Shown here: piece after piece, positions 22,571 to 31,448 of the stretch
Position numbering within the stretch: position 1 is the stretch's first letter
Layout of the letters: each line of letters opens with the position of its first letter
Assembly: GCA_019683695.1 (NCBI GenBank)
Contig: JADGHX010000016.1
Span: 1 to 45,320 of the forward strand
Reading direction: 5' to 3'
Source: Steroidobacteraceae bacterium
GTDB taxonomy: Bacteria; Pseudomonadota; Gammaproteobacteria; Steroidobacterales; Steroidobacteraceae
Length of the DNA stretch: 45,320 bases
Notes under the pieces: generated by a model
Database searches by the model: none
The model's input: the letters and a program-made list of their open reading frames with translations, nothing else
What the model was told of the DNA's origin: nothing
Translations under genes and position numbers: made by a program

Positions 22571-24022
22571 CTACAGGCGCTTCATCACACTGACCACCCG
22601 AGGCTCCATGTAGGACTTGAGGCCGAGCTCCGAATACACGCGGCCCATGCCGGATTCCTTGGCGCCCCCGAACGGCACATTGGCGGCAGTGGTGCGGTGC
22701 TGGTTCACCCAGGCGGTGCCCACTTCGAGCTTCGCCGCGATGGCCGTTGCGCGCTCGATGTCGTTGCTCCACACGGAGCCGCTGAGCCCGTAGCGCGTGT
22801 CGTTGGCCCGGCGAATCGCATCTTCCACATCCGTGAACTTGAGCACCGGGACGATCGGGCCGAACTGCTCCTCGCGCACGATGCGGCTGTTCTCGTCGAC
22901 GTCCGTCACGAGCGTGGGATTCATGAAGTAGCCCGGACGCGCCGGGCGATCGCCGCCGGCCAGGAACCGTGCGCCCTGGCGGCGCGTGTCCTCGAGCAGG
23001 TCCATCACCTTGTCGTACTGCATGCGGTTCTGGATGGGCCCGAGCTTCGTGGCGGGATCGAGGCCATCGCCCACGACCCACTTGCGCGCTTCCTCCGCAA
23101 GCGCCGCGCACAGCGCGTCGTAGATCTTCTCGTGCGCGTAAATGCGCTTCACGGCCATGCACACCTGGCCGCTGTTGACGAAGCCCGCGAAGAAGAGCTT
23201 GGGGGCGACCACCTTCGGGTCCACGTCCTCCAGCACGATGGCCGCGTCGTTGCCGCCCAGCTCGAGCGTGATGCGCTTGAGCGTGCCCGCGGCGCTCGCC
23301 ATCACCTTCTTGCCCGTGGCGACGGAGCCGGTGAACGAGATCTTGTCGATGCCGGGATGCTCGGTCATCCACTGCCCCAGCGCGTCGCCCCCGGCGAGCA
23401 CGTTCACCACACCGGGCGGAAACACGTCGCGGATCAGCTCGCCGATGCGCAGCGTGCAGAGCGGGGTGTACGGGGAGGGCTTCAATACGACCGTATTGCC
23501 CGTGTAGAGCGCGGAGGTGAGCGGGCCTGCCGCGAGATTGATGGGCGCATTCCAGGGCGTGATGATCCCGGCCACGCCGAGCGGAACGTAGCGCAGCTCG
23601 ATGCGGCGCTCGGCGTCATCCGTGATCAGCTCGTTCCGGATGGGGATCTGCGTCATGCCCTCCGACTGCGAGGCCGCGCGATTGATCTCGTCCCGCGCCT
23701 GCGAGAGCGGCTTGCCCTGCTCGCGCGTGAGGAGCTCCGCGAGCGGCCCGGCATTTGCGCGGAGTATGTCTGCCATCCGTTTGACGAATAGTGTGCGATC
23801 TTCGAACGAGCGCGCGCTCCATGCGGGAAACGCGCGTCTCGCCGCGGCAACGGCGCGGTCGAGTTCCGCGCGGCTCGCGCCCTGGCAGTGCGCGAACACC
23901 TCGCCTGTCGCGGGATTGACGACATCCAGACGTTCGCCGGTGCCGGTGACGGCTGCGCCATCGATGAGCAGCGAAAAGCCGTTTGCGAGAGCAGTGTGTT
24001 CCGCAGTCTGCGCCTGTGCCAT
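22571..24022 (-). CDS. NAD(P)-dependent aldehyde dehydrogenase
   Basis: A 483-aa member of the aldehyde dehydrogenase superfamily, which oxidises an aldehyde to an acid. Catalytic Glu254 (TLELGGND) and nucleophile Cys288 (NSGQVCMA) are present, as is the cofactor-binding stretch GIITPWNAPINLAAGP. The real start is the ATG at 24022 (MAQAQTAEHTALANGF); the frame is open far upstream but that part is antisense to the lig operon. It is divergent from the LigI-type gene, which suggests a role in the same aromatic pathway, for example oxidation of a vanillin-type aldehyde. Substrate not readable from sequence. Confidence 0.92.
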   Translation of the reverse strand: MAQAQTAEHTALANGFSLLIDGAAVTGTGERLDVVNPATGEVFAHCQGASRAELDRAVAAARRAFPAWSARSFEDRTLFVKRMADILRANAGPLAELLTREQGKPLSQARDEINRAASQSEGMTQIPIRNELITDDAERRIELRYVPLGVAGIITPWNAPINLAAGPLTSALYTGNTVVLKPSPYTPLCTLRIGELIRDVFPPGVVNVLAGGDALGQWMTEHPGIDKISFTGSVATGKKVMASAAGTLKRITLELGGNDAAIVLEDVDPKVVAPKLFFAGFVNSGQVCMAVKRIYAHEKIYDALCAALAEEARKWVVGDGLDPATKLGPIQNRMQYDKVMDLLEDTRRQGARFLAGGDRPARPGYFMNPTLVTDVDENSRIVREEQFGPIVPVLKFTDVEDAIRRANDTRYGLSGSVWSNDIERATAIAAKLEVGTAWVNQHRTTAANVPFGGAKESGMGRVYSELGLKSYMEPRVVSVMKRL

Positions 24023-24125
24023 GCGTGAGTACCTCGATCGCCGGGAAAATCGGCTGCCACGACGAACATCGCCCGCGACGGTGTTCGAGACAAGCCATGA
24101 AAATGAACGTGGGCGGCCACACCAA

Positions 24126-24154
24126 TTGTGTCGCCGCACAGTGGCCGATACGAT
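24126..24154 (+). promoter_or_regulatory. candidate promoter of the ligI-A-B-C operon
   Basis: TTGTGT (24126-24131) and TACGAT (24149-24154) are separated by 17 nt and sit 49-77 nt upstream of the LigI-type start. The boxes match sigma-70 consensus at 3/6 and 4/6. The -10 box overlaps the inverted repeat at 24151-24170, as expected for a repressor-controlled promoter. Found by eye. Confidence 0.35.
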
Positions 24155-24170
24155 AGCAAACGATCTATCG
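24151..24170. repeat. inverted repeat in the lig divergent promoter region
   Basis: CGATAG (24151-24156) and CTATCG (24165-24170) form perfect 6-bp arms around 8 nt. The site lies in the 180-bp gap between the divergent aldehyde dehydrogenase and LigI-type genes, overlapping the candidate -10 box. An operator is a reasonable guess; the regulator is unknown. Confidence 0.35.
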
Positions 24171-24202
24171 ATCCCACCGGCCACACGCAAGAACTTCCGC
24201 GG

Positions 24203-25078
24203 ATGATTCCAACCTGCAAGGCACCCGACCCGAACACGCGCAAGCCCAAGTTCCAGCCACCGCCCGGCGCATGTGACGCGCACTGTCATATTTTTGGCCC
24301 GGGTGACCGGTATCCGTACGCACCCGACCGCACCTACACGCCGCCCGATGCGCCGCTCGAGCGATTCAAGGAGCTGCAGGCGACGCTCGGTCTGGAGCGT
24401 GCCGTGCTCGTGAACGCAAGCTGCCATGGTGTCGACAACACGGTGATCGTGGATGCCATCGCGCAGAGCGGCGGCCGTTATCGCGGCGTCGCGAATGCCG
24501 ACGACAGCTTCACCGACAAGGATTTCGAGCGGCTGCATGAGCAGGGCTTCCGCGGCGTGCGCTTCAACTTCGTGAAGCACCTGGGCGGCGTGCCGGACAT
24601 GGGCGAGTTCCATCGCGTGATCGAGCGCGTGAAGCCGCTCGGCTGGCATGTGGATCTGCACTTCGACGCGGTGGACATCCCCTCGTCGAAGGACTTCATC
24701 GACAAGCTTCCGCTGCCGTTCCTCATCGATCACATGGGCCGCGTGCCCACGAAGAACGGCCTCGATCAGCCGCCGTTCAAGGCGCTGCTCGACCTTGCGA
24801 GGAACAACGAGAAGTGCTGGGTGAAGATCAGCGGCGCCGAGCGCATCTCGAGCAACGGCCCGCCGTTCACGGATGCCGTGCCGTTCGCGCAGGCGCTCAT
24901 CGCCGCCGCCCCGGACCGCATCCTCTGGGGCACGGACTGGCCGCATCCGAACATCTCGAAGCACATGCCCAACGACGGGGATCTCGTGGATCTCGTGCCT
25001 CTGTTCGCGCCCGATGCCGCGACCCAGAAGCAGATCCTCGTCGACAATCCGCATCGTCTCTACCAGTTTGGCGCGTAA
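24203..25078 (+). CDS. ligI: 2-pyrone-4,6-dicarboxylate hydrolase, LigI-like
   Basis: A 291-aa amidohydrolase-superfamily TIM barrel. In the protocatechuate 4,5-cleavage pathway LigI opens 2-pyrone-4,6-dicarboxylate to 4-oxalomesaconate. The N-terminal PPPGACDAHCHIFGPG (His27, His29), the segment NASCHGVDNT, the strand FLIDHMGRVP and the C-terminal WGTDWPHPNI (catalytic Asp near 245) follow the LigI pattern closely. The ATG at 24203 has a weak upstream ribosome binding site. It is first in a four-gene operon with ligA, ligB and ligC, which strongly supports the assignment. A related second copy lies at 42645. Confidence 0.9.
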   Translation: MIPTCKAPDPNTRKPKFQPPPGACDAHCHIFGPGDRYPYAPDRTYTPPDAPLERFKELQATLGLERAVLVNASCHGVDNTVIVDAIAQSGGRYRGVANADDSFTDKDFERLHEQGFRGVRFNFVKHLGGVPDMGEFHRVIERVKPLGWHVDLHFDAVDIPSSKDFIDKLPLPFLIDHMGRVPTKNGLDQPPFKALLDLARNNEKCWVKISGAERISSNGPPFTDAVPFAQALIAAAPDRILWGTDWPHPNISKHMPNDGDLVDLVPLFAPDAATQKQILVDNPHRLYQFGA

Positions 25079-25099
25079 GACACGCGCAAGGGATTTTCC

Positions 25100-25561
25100 A
25101 TGTCGAATGACACCGTCCGGAGAGAGCCCATCGAGGGGTTCGACGATATCCCGGGCACCACCCTGTTCGATGCGCAGCGCGCGCGGCAGGGCTACTACGT
25201 CAACCAGTTCTGCATGTCGCTCATGAAGGCCGAGAACCGGGCCGAGTTCAAGGCCGACGAGCGCAAGTACCTCGAGAAGTGGCCGATGACGGAGGAGCAG
25301 CGCGAAGCCATCCTCAAGCGGGACTGGCAGCGCATGATCGACCTCGGCGGCAACATCTACTACCTCTCGAAGCTCTTCTCGACGGACGGCAAGTCCTTCC
25401 AGTACGTGGCGGCCACGATGACCGGCCTCACCCAGGAGCAGTACGCCGAGATGATGCTGAACGGAGGGCGTACCATCGAGAACAACCGCAGCAAGGCAGA
25501 CTGGGCCCGCACGGGCGGACCGGCTTTTGGGAAGAACGCACCGGCTTTTGGGAAGAAATAA
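25100..25561 (+). CDS. ligA: protocatechuate 4,5-dioxygenase, alpha subunit
   Basis: A 153-aa small subunit of a type II extradiol dioxygenase. EGFDDIPGTTLFDAQRARQG, NQFCMSLMKAENRAEFKADE and SKLFSTDGKSFQYVAATMTG are near-diagnostic of LigA, which caps the active site of LigB. After the usual end, the protein carries a short extension in which PAFGKN and PAFGKK repeat; the underlying DNA is an in-frame 21-nt duplication. The TAA is followed at once by the GTG of ligB. Confidence 0.95.
   Translation: MSNDTVRREPIEGFDDIPGTTLFDAQRARQGYYVNQFCMSLMKAENRAEFKADERKYLEKWPMTEEQREAILKRDWQRMIDLGGNIYYLSKLFSTDGKSFQYVAATMTGLTQEQYAEMMLNGGRTIENNRSKADWARTGGPAFGKNAPAFGKK
25519..25557 (+). repeat. 21-nt-period tandem duplication at the 3' end of ligA
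   Basis: The 18-nt unit ACCGGCTTTTGGGAAGAA occurs at 25519-25536 and again, identical, at 25540-25557. The period of 21 nt keeps the frame and adds seven residues to the LigA C-terminus. The identity of the two copies suggests a recent slippage event. Confidence 0.9.
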
Positions 25562-26401
<840 letters not shown>

Positions 26402-26413
26402 GGACGTGAACCT

Positions 26414-27358
26414 ATGAAGATTTGCTTGGCAGGGCAGGGCGCCTTCGGCCAGAAGCATCTGGAGGCCATTCAGAAGATCCCGGGGATCGAGGTCGTCACC
26501 CTCGCAGGGGGCAGCCCGGATTCCACGCGTGAAGTGGCCGGGAAGTTCCGCATTCCCCACTGGAGCACGGACCTCGCGGAGTGCCTGAAGCAGCCGGGCG
26601 TCGAGGCCGTCATTCTCGCCACGCCCACGCAGATGCACGCGCGCCAGGCCATCCAGTGCATGCGCGCGGGCAAGCACGTGCAGATCGAGATCCCGATGGC
26701 CGACAACCTCAGGGATGCCGAGGAGGTCGTGAAGGTCCAGAAGGAGACCGGCCTCGTGGCCATGGTCGGGCACACGCGCCGCTTCAACCCGAGCCATCAG
26801 TGGATCCACAAGCGCATCAAGGCCGGCGAGCTCAAGGTGCTGCAGATGGACGTGCAGACGTACTTCTTCCGCCGCACGAACATGAATGCGCTCGGCAAGC
26901 CGCGCAGCTGGACGGACCATCTGCTGTGGCATCACGCCGCGCACACGGTGGATCTGTTTGCGTACCAGACCGGGGAGCTTCCCTCGAAGGTGTATGCGCT
27001 CGAAGGGCCGCACCATCCGGAGCTCAAGATCGCCATGGACATGAGCATCGGCATGAAGACGCCTTCCGGGGCGATCTGCACGCTCTCGCTCTCGTTCAAC
27101 AACGACGGGCCGCTCGGCACGTTCTTCCGCTACATCTGCGACAACGGCACGTACATCGCGCGGTACGACGAGCTGGTGGACGGCAAGAACAACCCGATCG
27201 ATGTCTCGAAGGTGGATGTCTCGATGAACGGCATCGAGCTGCAGGACCGGGAGTTCTTCGCGGCGATTCGTGAGCAGCGCGAGCCGAACGCCAGCGTGCA
27301 GCAGATCCTGCCGGCGATGCAGACGCTCGATCGGCTGGAGAAGTGCTTCGCGGCGTGA
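26414..27358 (+). CDS. ligC: 4-carboxy-2-hydroxymuconate-6-semialdehyde dehydrogenase
   Basis: A 314-aa Gfo/Idh/MocA-type oxidoreductase. The N-terminal KICLAGQGAFGQKH is the NAD(P) Rossmann loop. HVQIEIPMADN replaces the usual EKP motif, and VGHTRRFNPSHQWIHK, DVQTYFFRRTNMNALG and SWTDHLLWHHAAHTVDLFAY are characteristic of LigC. It oxidises the hemiacetal form of the LigAB product to 2-pyrone-4,6-dicarboxylate, the substrate of LigI encoded upstream. It is the last gene of the operon, 12 bp after ligB and just ahead of a strong terminator. Confidence 0.95.
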   Translation: MKICLAGQGAFGQKHLEAIQKIPGIEVVTLAGGSPDSTREVAGKFRIPHWSTDLAECLKQPGVEAVILATPTQMHARQAIQCMRAGKHVQIEIPMADNLRDAEEVVKVQKETGLVAMVGHTRRFNPSHQWIHKRIKAGELKVLQMDVQTYFFRRTNMNALGKPRSWTDHLLWHHAAHTVDLFAYQTGELPSKVYALEGPHHPELKIAMDMSIGMKTPSGAICTLSLSFNNDGPLGTFFRYICDNGTYIARYDELVDGKNNPIDVSKVDVSMNGIELQDREFFAAIREQREPNASVQQILPAMQTLDRLEKCFAA

Positions 27359-27384
27359 GCCTCGCTCTGCCGTGATCCGACAGA

Positions 27385-27414
27385 CAAAGGGGCGCCGAGG
27401 CGCCCCTTTGTTTT
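27385..27414 (+). terminator. strong intrinsic terminator after ligC
   Basis: CAAAGGGGCGCC (27385-27396) pairs perfectly with GGCGCCCCTTTG (27399-27410) and is followed by TTTT. The complementary strand offers AAAG-rich flanks, so it may also stop transcription from the convergent aldo/keto reductase gene. Confidence 0.88.
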
Positions 27415-27439
27415 GGTGCGTGAGCGCGCGTGTAGGGCG

Positions 27440-28420
27440 CTAGCCGTTGAGCGCTTTCATCATGGCAGGCGCGTAGCGGTCGCCGCGGACGCCGATTTCC
27501 TCGACCCGCGTGGCAAGCTCCCTCAGCTCGTCAGGGGTGAGGCGCACGTCGAGCGCAGCAACGTTTTCCGCGAGGCGCGTGCGGCGCTTCGTGCCCGGGA
27601 TGGGGAGGATGTCTTCTCCCTGCGCCAGCAGCCAGGCGAGCGCGAGTTGAGCAGGCGTGCAGCCCTTGCGGGCGGCGAATTCACGCACGAGGTCCGCAAT
27701 GCGCTGGTTGTGGCCGACGTTGGCCGGCACGAAGCGGGGCTGATTGCGTCGGTGGTCGTTCGCTGGCAGGTCCTCGAGCGTGCGGAAATTGCCCGCGAGG
27801 AAACCACGCCCGAGCGGGCTGTAGGCCACGAGCGAGATGCCGAGCTCGCGGCACACGGGCAGCACCGTGCGCTCGGGCTCGCGCCACCAGACGGAGTATT
27901 CGCATTGCACGGCGGCCACCGGGTGCACCGCGTGCGCCCGACGCAAGGTTTCCGGGCTGCACTCGGACAGGCCGATGTAACGCACCTTCCCGGCCGCGAC
28001 CAGCTTCGCGAGCGCACCGACGGACTCCTCGATCGGCACCGTGCGGTCGATGCGGTGCAGGTAGAACAGATCGATGTGGTCGGTGCCGAGCCGCGTCAGG
28101 CTCGCCTCGCAGGAGGCGGCGACGGACTGCGGCTTGTTGTCGATGATGAGCTTGCCGTCCTGCCAGGCGATGCCGCATTTGGTGGCCAGGAACACCTCCT
28201 GGCGGCGGCTGCGGATGGCGGCGCCGACGAACTTCTCGTTCTCGCCCACCTGGTAGCTCGCCGCCGTGTCGAGGTGATTGATCCCGGCGTCGATCGCGGC
28301 CAGCAGCGTCGCCTGCGCCTCGGCATCGTCCCGCTCGCCGTACCAGCCGACGAGACCCATGCAGCCAAACCCCAGCGCGGACACGCGCTGACCTGTCTTT
28401 GCGAGTGGACGTGTTTGCAT
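27440..28420 (-). CDS. aldo/keto reductase
   Basis: A 326-aa NADPH-dependent aldo/keto reductase (TIM barrel). The tetrad is visible: Asp51 and Tyr56 (HLDTAASYQVG), Lys81 (FLATKCG) and His122 (FYLHRID). SPLGRGFLAG and PIPGTKRRTRLAENV near the C-terminus bind the cofactor. The family reduces aldehydes and ketones; the substrate is unknown. The start is uncertain: the ATG at 28420 fits the family, and another lies five codons upstream. It follows the second aldehyde dehydrogenase by about 50 bp on the same strand, so the two are probably cotranscribed. Confidence 0.88.
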   Translation of the reverse strand: MQTRPLAKTGQRVSALGFGCMGLVGWYGERDDAEAQATLLAAIDAGINHLDTAASYQVGENEKFVGAAIRSRRQEVFLATKCGIAWQDGKLIIDNKPQSVAASCEASLTRLGTDHIDLFYLHRIDRTVPIEESVGALAKLVAAGKVRYIGLSECSPETLRRAHAVHPVAAVQCEYSVWWREPERTVLPVCRELGISLVAYSPLGRGFLAGNFRTLEDLPANDHRRNQPRFVPANVGHNQRIADLVREFAARKGCTPAQLALAWLLAQGEDILPIPGTKRRTRLAENVAALDVRLTPDELRELATRVEEIGVRGDRYAPAMMKALNG

Positions 28421-28471
28421 CGGATCATCTTTCAACAGTCACCGAGAGGCAAACAATACAAGAACGGCTGC

Positions 28472-29842
28472 TCAACGTGGGGAGCCGATCCACACCGACT
28501 GGAGATTCACCATTTCCCGCATCCCGGCGCGCCCGAGCTCGCGGCCGTAGCCGGAGAGTTTCACGCCGCCGACCGGCATGCGCGGGTCTGATGCGCTCAC
28601 GCTGTTGATGAAGACGCCGCCCGTGGCGATGCGGCGCGCGAGCGCGCGCGCCCGGTCGATGTCGCGCGTCCAGAGGCAGCAGCTCAGGCCGTAGCGCGAA
28701 GCGTTCGCGAGCGCCAGCGCGTGCTGCTCGTCTCGTGCCCGCAGGATTGCGGCCACCGGGCCGAAGGTCTCCTCGGTCGCAACGGGCATCTCCGCAGTGA
28801 CGCCGGCGAGAACGGTGGGAAAGTAGTAGAACCCGGCGCCAGCGCGCGGCGTGCCGCCCGTCAACACGCGTGCGCCGGAAGCCAGTGACTGCTGCACCTG
28901 ACGGTGCAATGCCTGGCGCAAATCCTCGCGGGCCATCGGCCCGAGCTGTGTCGCGCGATCCAGTGGATCTCCCACACGCAGGCGTGCTGCCTGCTCCGCG
29001 AGCTGTTCTTCGAACGCGGCGGCGATGCCGGGTGTGACGATGAACCGTTTCGCGGCGAGACAAACCTGGCCGCAGTTCGCGAATCGCGCTTTCACCGCGG
29101 CATTGACGGCGGCATCGAGATCCGCGTCGTCGAGCACGATGAAGGCATCCGAGCCTCCCAGCTCCAGCAACGATTTCTTGCACGCCGCGCCGGCCTGCGC
29201 GGCCACGGCCGCTCCGGCGGCCGGGCTGCCGGTGAGCGTCACGGCGGCCACGCGCGGGTCCGCGATGACGCGTGCGATCCGGTCGACGGGGATGAGCAGA
29301 TTCTGGAACACGCCCCGCGGAAATCCGGCGCGGCGCATGAGATCGGTCACGCGCTCTGCGCACTCCGGCACGTTCGGCGCATGCTTCATCAGCACGGTGT
29401 TGCCCGCCACGAGCAACGAGACGGCGCTTCGAAAGATCTGCCACACCGGAAAATTCCAGGGCAGCACGCTGAGCACGGTGCCCAGGGGCAGATGGGACAC
29501 ATAGCTCAACGATGCGCTCGTCTCGACGATGTCGTCCGCGAGCCAGCCTTCGGCCTGATCCGCGACGTGCTCGCAGTTCCACGCGGCCTTGTCGATCTCG
29601 GCTTCGGCCTCCGTGATCGGCTTGCCCATCTCGAGCGTGATGGTGCGCGCGAGCGCGGCCTTCTCACGCCGGAGCAGCGTGGCTGCGGCCCGCATGGGCA
29701 CGGCCCGCTCCGCGCAAGTGCGGGCGCCCCAGTCCGGAGCATCCCGGCTTGCGTGGGTCAGTGCTGTTTCGATTTCGGAATCCGTGAGGTACGGGAAGTC
29801 GCGCAGGGCTTCGCCCGTCGCGGGATTGATCGACTGTGGCAT
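28472..29842 (-). CDS. aldehyde dehydrogenase, succinate-semialdehyde type
   Basis: A 456-aa aldehyde dehydrogenase with Glu227 (LLELGGSDA) and Cys261 (ANCGQVCLAA). The short N-terminus (MPQSINPATGEALRDFPYLT), LPWNFPVWQIFRSAVSLLVA and the C-terminal SGYGRELGRAGMREMVN are typical of the compact succinate-semialdehyde dehydrogenase (Sad/YneI-like) group. The substrate in this cluster may be an aromatic or short-chain aldehyde. The ATG at 29842 is the natural family start. It is divergent from the alcohol dehydrogenase gene across about 450 bp. Confidence 0.9.
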   Translation of the reverse strand: MPQSINPATGEALRDFPYLTDSEIETALTHASRDAPDWGARTCAERAVPMRAAATLLRREKAALARTITLEMGKPITEAEAEIDKAAWNCEHVADQAEGWLADDIVETSASLSYVSHLPLGTVLSVLPWNFPVWQIFRSAVSLLVAGNTVLMKHAPNVPECAERVTDLMRRAGFPRGVFQNLLIPVDRIARVIADPRVAAVTLTGSPAAGAAVAAQAGAACKKSLLELGGSDAFIVLDDADLDAAVNAAVKARFANCGQVCLAAKRFIVTPGIAAAFEEQLAEQAARLRVGDPLDRATQLGPMAREDLRQALHRQVQQSLASGARVLTGGTPRAGAGFYYFPTVLAGVTAEMPVATEETFGPVAAILRARDEQHALALANASRYGLSCCLWTRDIDRARALARRIATGGVFINSVSASDPRMPVGGVKLSGYGRELGRAGMREMVNLQSVWIGSPR

Positions 29843-30129
29843 GACGCGGGAGTATCGGCTCGCGGGCGCGCGTTCTTTTTGTCTCACACGGAAGCCCGTC
29901 TTGACTGCCAGGGAATCGCCGCGCGGTGCGTGCCGCCTGCCCTTGCGGTATGGTGGTGCAATCGAACGAGCCAGAGTGGCCTGCGGAAGGGGGGACTGCG
30001 TGCGCTGGCCTCGGCGTCTCAGCACGAGTTCCTTTTTGATCCCATCGGCGTTCCGCTTCAGCGAAGTAACGCCCGCCTCGCGCGTGCGAGCGTGTGAGCC
30101 CGCCATTCGTACAACGCGCAGGGGGTTTG
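29843..30129. other. spacer between divergent dehydrogenase genes
   Basis: Together with the small frame that follows, about 450 bp separate the two dehydrogenase genes. In this part no convincing gene, hairpin terminator or sigma-70 pair was found. An isolated TTGACT at 29901 lacks a -10 partner at the right distance. Base composition is like the neighbours. Confidence 0.4.
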
Positions 30130-30294
30130 ATGGGGAGCACGGGTTCGAGTGTCGCGCGGCCAGGGGGCGTCACGGGCTCGCGTGTGAACGGCCGGCGCTT
30201 CGTGCCGACCTCGGACGAAGGTGCCGTGGATCTGAACACGCACGGCGCGCAATTTCACCTGGGCTTGCGGGCCAACTTCTGGGCGCATCCATGA
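30130..30294 (+). CDS. 54-aa frame coupled to the alcohol dehydrogenase, possible gene remnant
   Basis: A short frame with a purine-rich CAGGGGG ahead of its ATG and a TGA that overlaps the next gene's ATG (ATGA). The C-terminal part GRRFVPTSDEGAVDLNTHGA and then QFHLGLRANFWAHP has the alternating polar/aromatic pattern of a last outer-membrane beta strand. It could thus be the tail of a lost porin-like gene. The open frame extends back to 30070 without a recognisable start. It is not recognised as a family and may be chance. Confidence 0.3.
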   Translation: MGSTGSSVARPGGVTGSRVNGRRFVPTSDEGAVDLNTHGAQFHLGLRANFWAHP

Positions 30295-31448
30295 CAGCGT
30301 TCACGCGCCCTCTGATACTTCATCAGCTCCGAACGCTTGCGTTCGGAGCGGGCTGCGCGAGTCAATGCGCGGCGGATCTCATCGAGAGACGGAAGCGATC
30401 GGTCTTCGTGGTCACGGCGCCGCCGATCGTGAAGCTCGGCGAGCCGCTCTTCGCCGATCTTCGGCGTGGCGGATGTGAGGTCACCGTGTGGCCGCACGCG
30501 GGGCAGGAGCCCGGCATTCGCGACTTCGAAGCCGCGCTTGCCGATGCGCGCGAGGTGCGGGCCGATGCGATCGTCGGCCTCGGCGGTGGCAGCGCCATGG
30601 ATGTTGCGAAGCTCGTCGCCGCGTTCCTCGACGGATCGCAGGATCTGCGGGATGCCTTCGGCGTGGGACGGCTCCGGGGACGTGCGATGCATCTGGTGTG
30701 CCTGCCGACGACGGCCGGCACGGGCAGCGAAGCCTCGCCGATCGCCATTCTGCTCGACGAGACGGACCAGCTGAAGAAAGGCGTTGTCAGCCCGCATCTC
30801 GTGCCGGATGCGGCTTACGTGGACCCTCTGCTCACCGTGTCCATGCCACCCGCAGTGACCGCCGCGACAGGCATCGACGCGTTCACACATTGCCTCGAAG
30901 CCTATGCCAACCGATTCGCTCATCCCGTCGTGGACCACTACGCGATCGAAGGAATCCGGCTCATCTCACGCAATCTCGTGCGCGCGGTCGAGAACGGGAC
31001 GGATATCGAGGCGCGGACCCGCGTGGCACTCGGCAGTCTCTACGGCGGGATGTGTCTGGGGCCGGTCAATACCGCGGCCATCCACGCATTGTCTTATCCG
31101 CTCGGAGGCGAGTTTCACATTGCGCACGGCGTGGCAAATGCGCTTCTCATGCCGCACGTTCTGGCGTTCAACCTTCCCGCCGCTCCGGCCCGCTACGCCG
31201 AGGTGGCCGTCGCGCTGGGTGTCGAGCGCGGGCGGGATGACCTGGAGACCGCGCAGCGCGGACTCGAGCTCATACGAGAGCTGGCGCGCCGCTGCGGCCT
31301 GCCTTCGCGTCTGGGCGAATTCGGAATCGGTGAGTCCGCCATCGAGCGGATGGCGAGCGCCGCGATGACCGTGCAGAGGCTGCTCGAACGCAATCCCAGG
31401 ACCGTCACCGAGCAGGATGCGCGAGACATCTACCGGGCTGCTCTCTGA
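30291..31448 (+). CDS. iron-containing alcohol dehydrogenase family protein
   Basis: A 385-aa dehydroquinate-synthase-like protein of the Fe-ADH/maleylacetate-reductase group. GLGGGSAMDVAKLVAAF is the dinucleotide-binding motif, PTTAGTGSEASPIAIL the conserved turn, GIDAFTHCLEAY and the later AIHALSYPLGGEFHIAHGVA carry Asp/His metal ligands. Members oxidise alcohols, hydroxy acids or maleylacetate. With an MFS permease gene overlapping its stop (TGATG), it probably handles an imported aromatic alcohol or a ring-cleavage product. Substrate unproven. Confidence 0.9.
   Translation: MTAFTRPLILHQLRTLAFGAGCASQCAADLIERRKRSVFVVTAPPIVKLGEPLFADLRRGGCEVTVWPHAGQEPGIRDFEAALADAREVRADAIVGLGGGSAMDVAKLVAAFLDGSQDLRDAFGVGRLRGRAMHLVCLPTTAGTGSEASPIAILLDETDQLKKGVVSPHLVPDAAYVDPLLTVSMPPAVTAATGIDAFTHCLEAYANRFAHPVVDHYAIEGIRLISRNLVRAVENGTDIEARTRVALGSLYGGMCLGPVNTAAIHALSYPLGGEFHIAHGVANALLMPHVLAFNLPAAPARYAEVAVALGVERGRDDLETAQRGLELIRELARRCGLPSRLGEFGIGESAIERMASAAMTVQRLLERNPRTVTEQDARDIYRAAL

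Noticed and set aside
30362-30938. Overlapping frames on the minus strand across the alcohol dehydrogenase
   Set aside because: No ribosome binding site or family pattern; the plus-strand gene is well supported.
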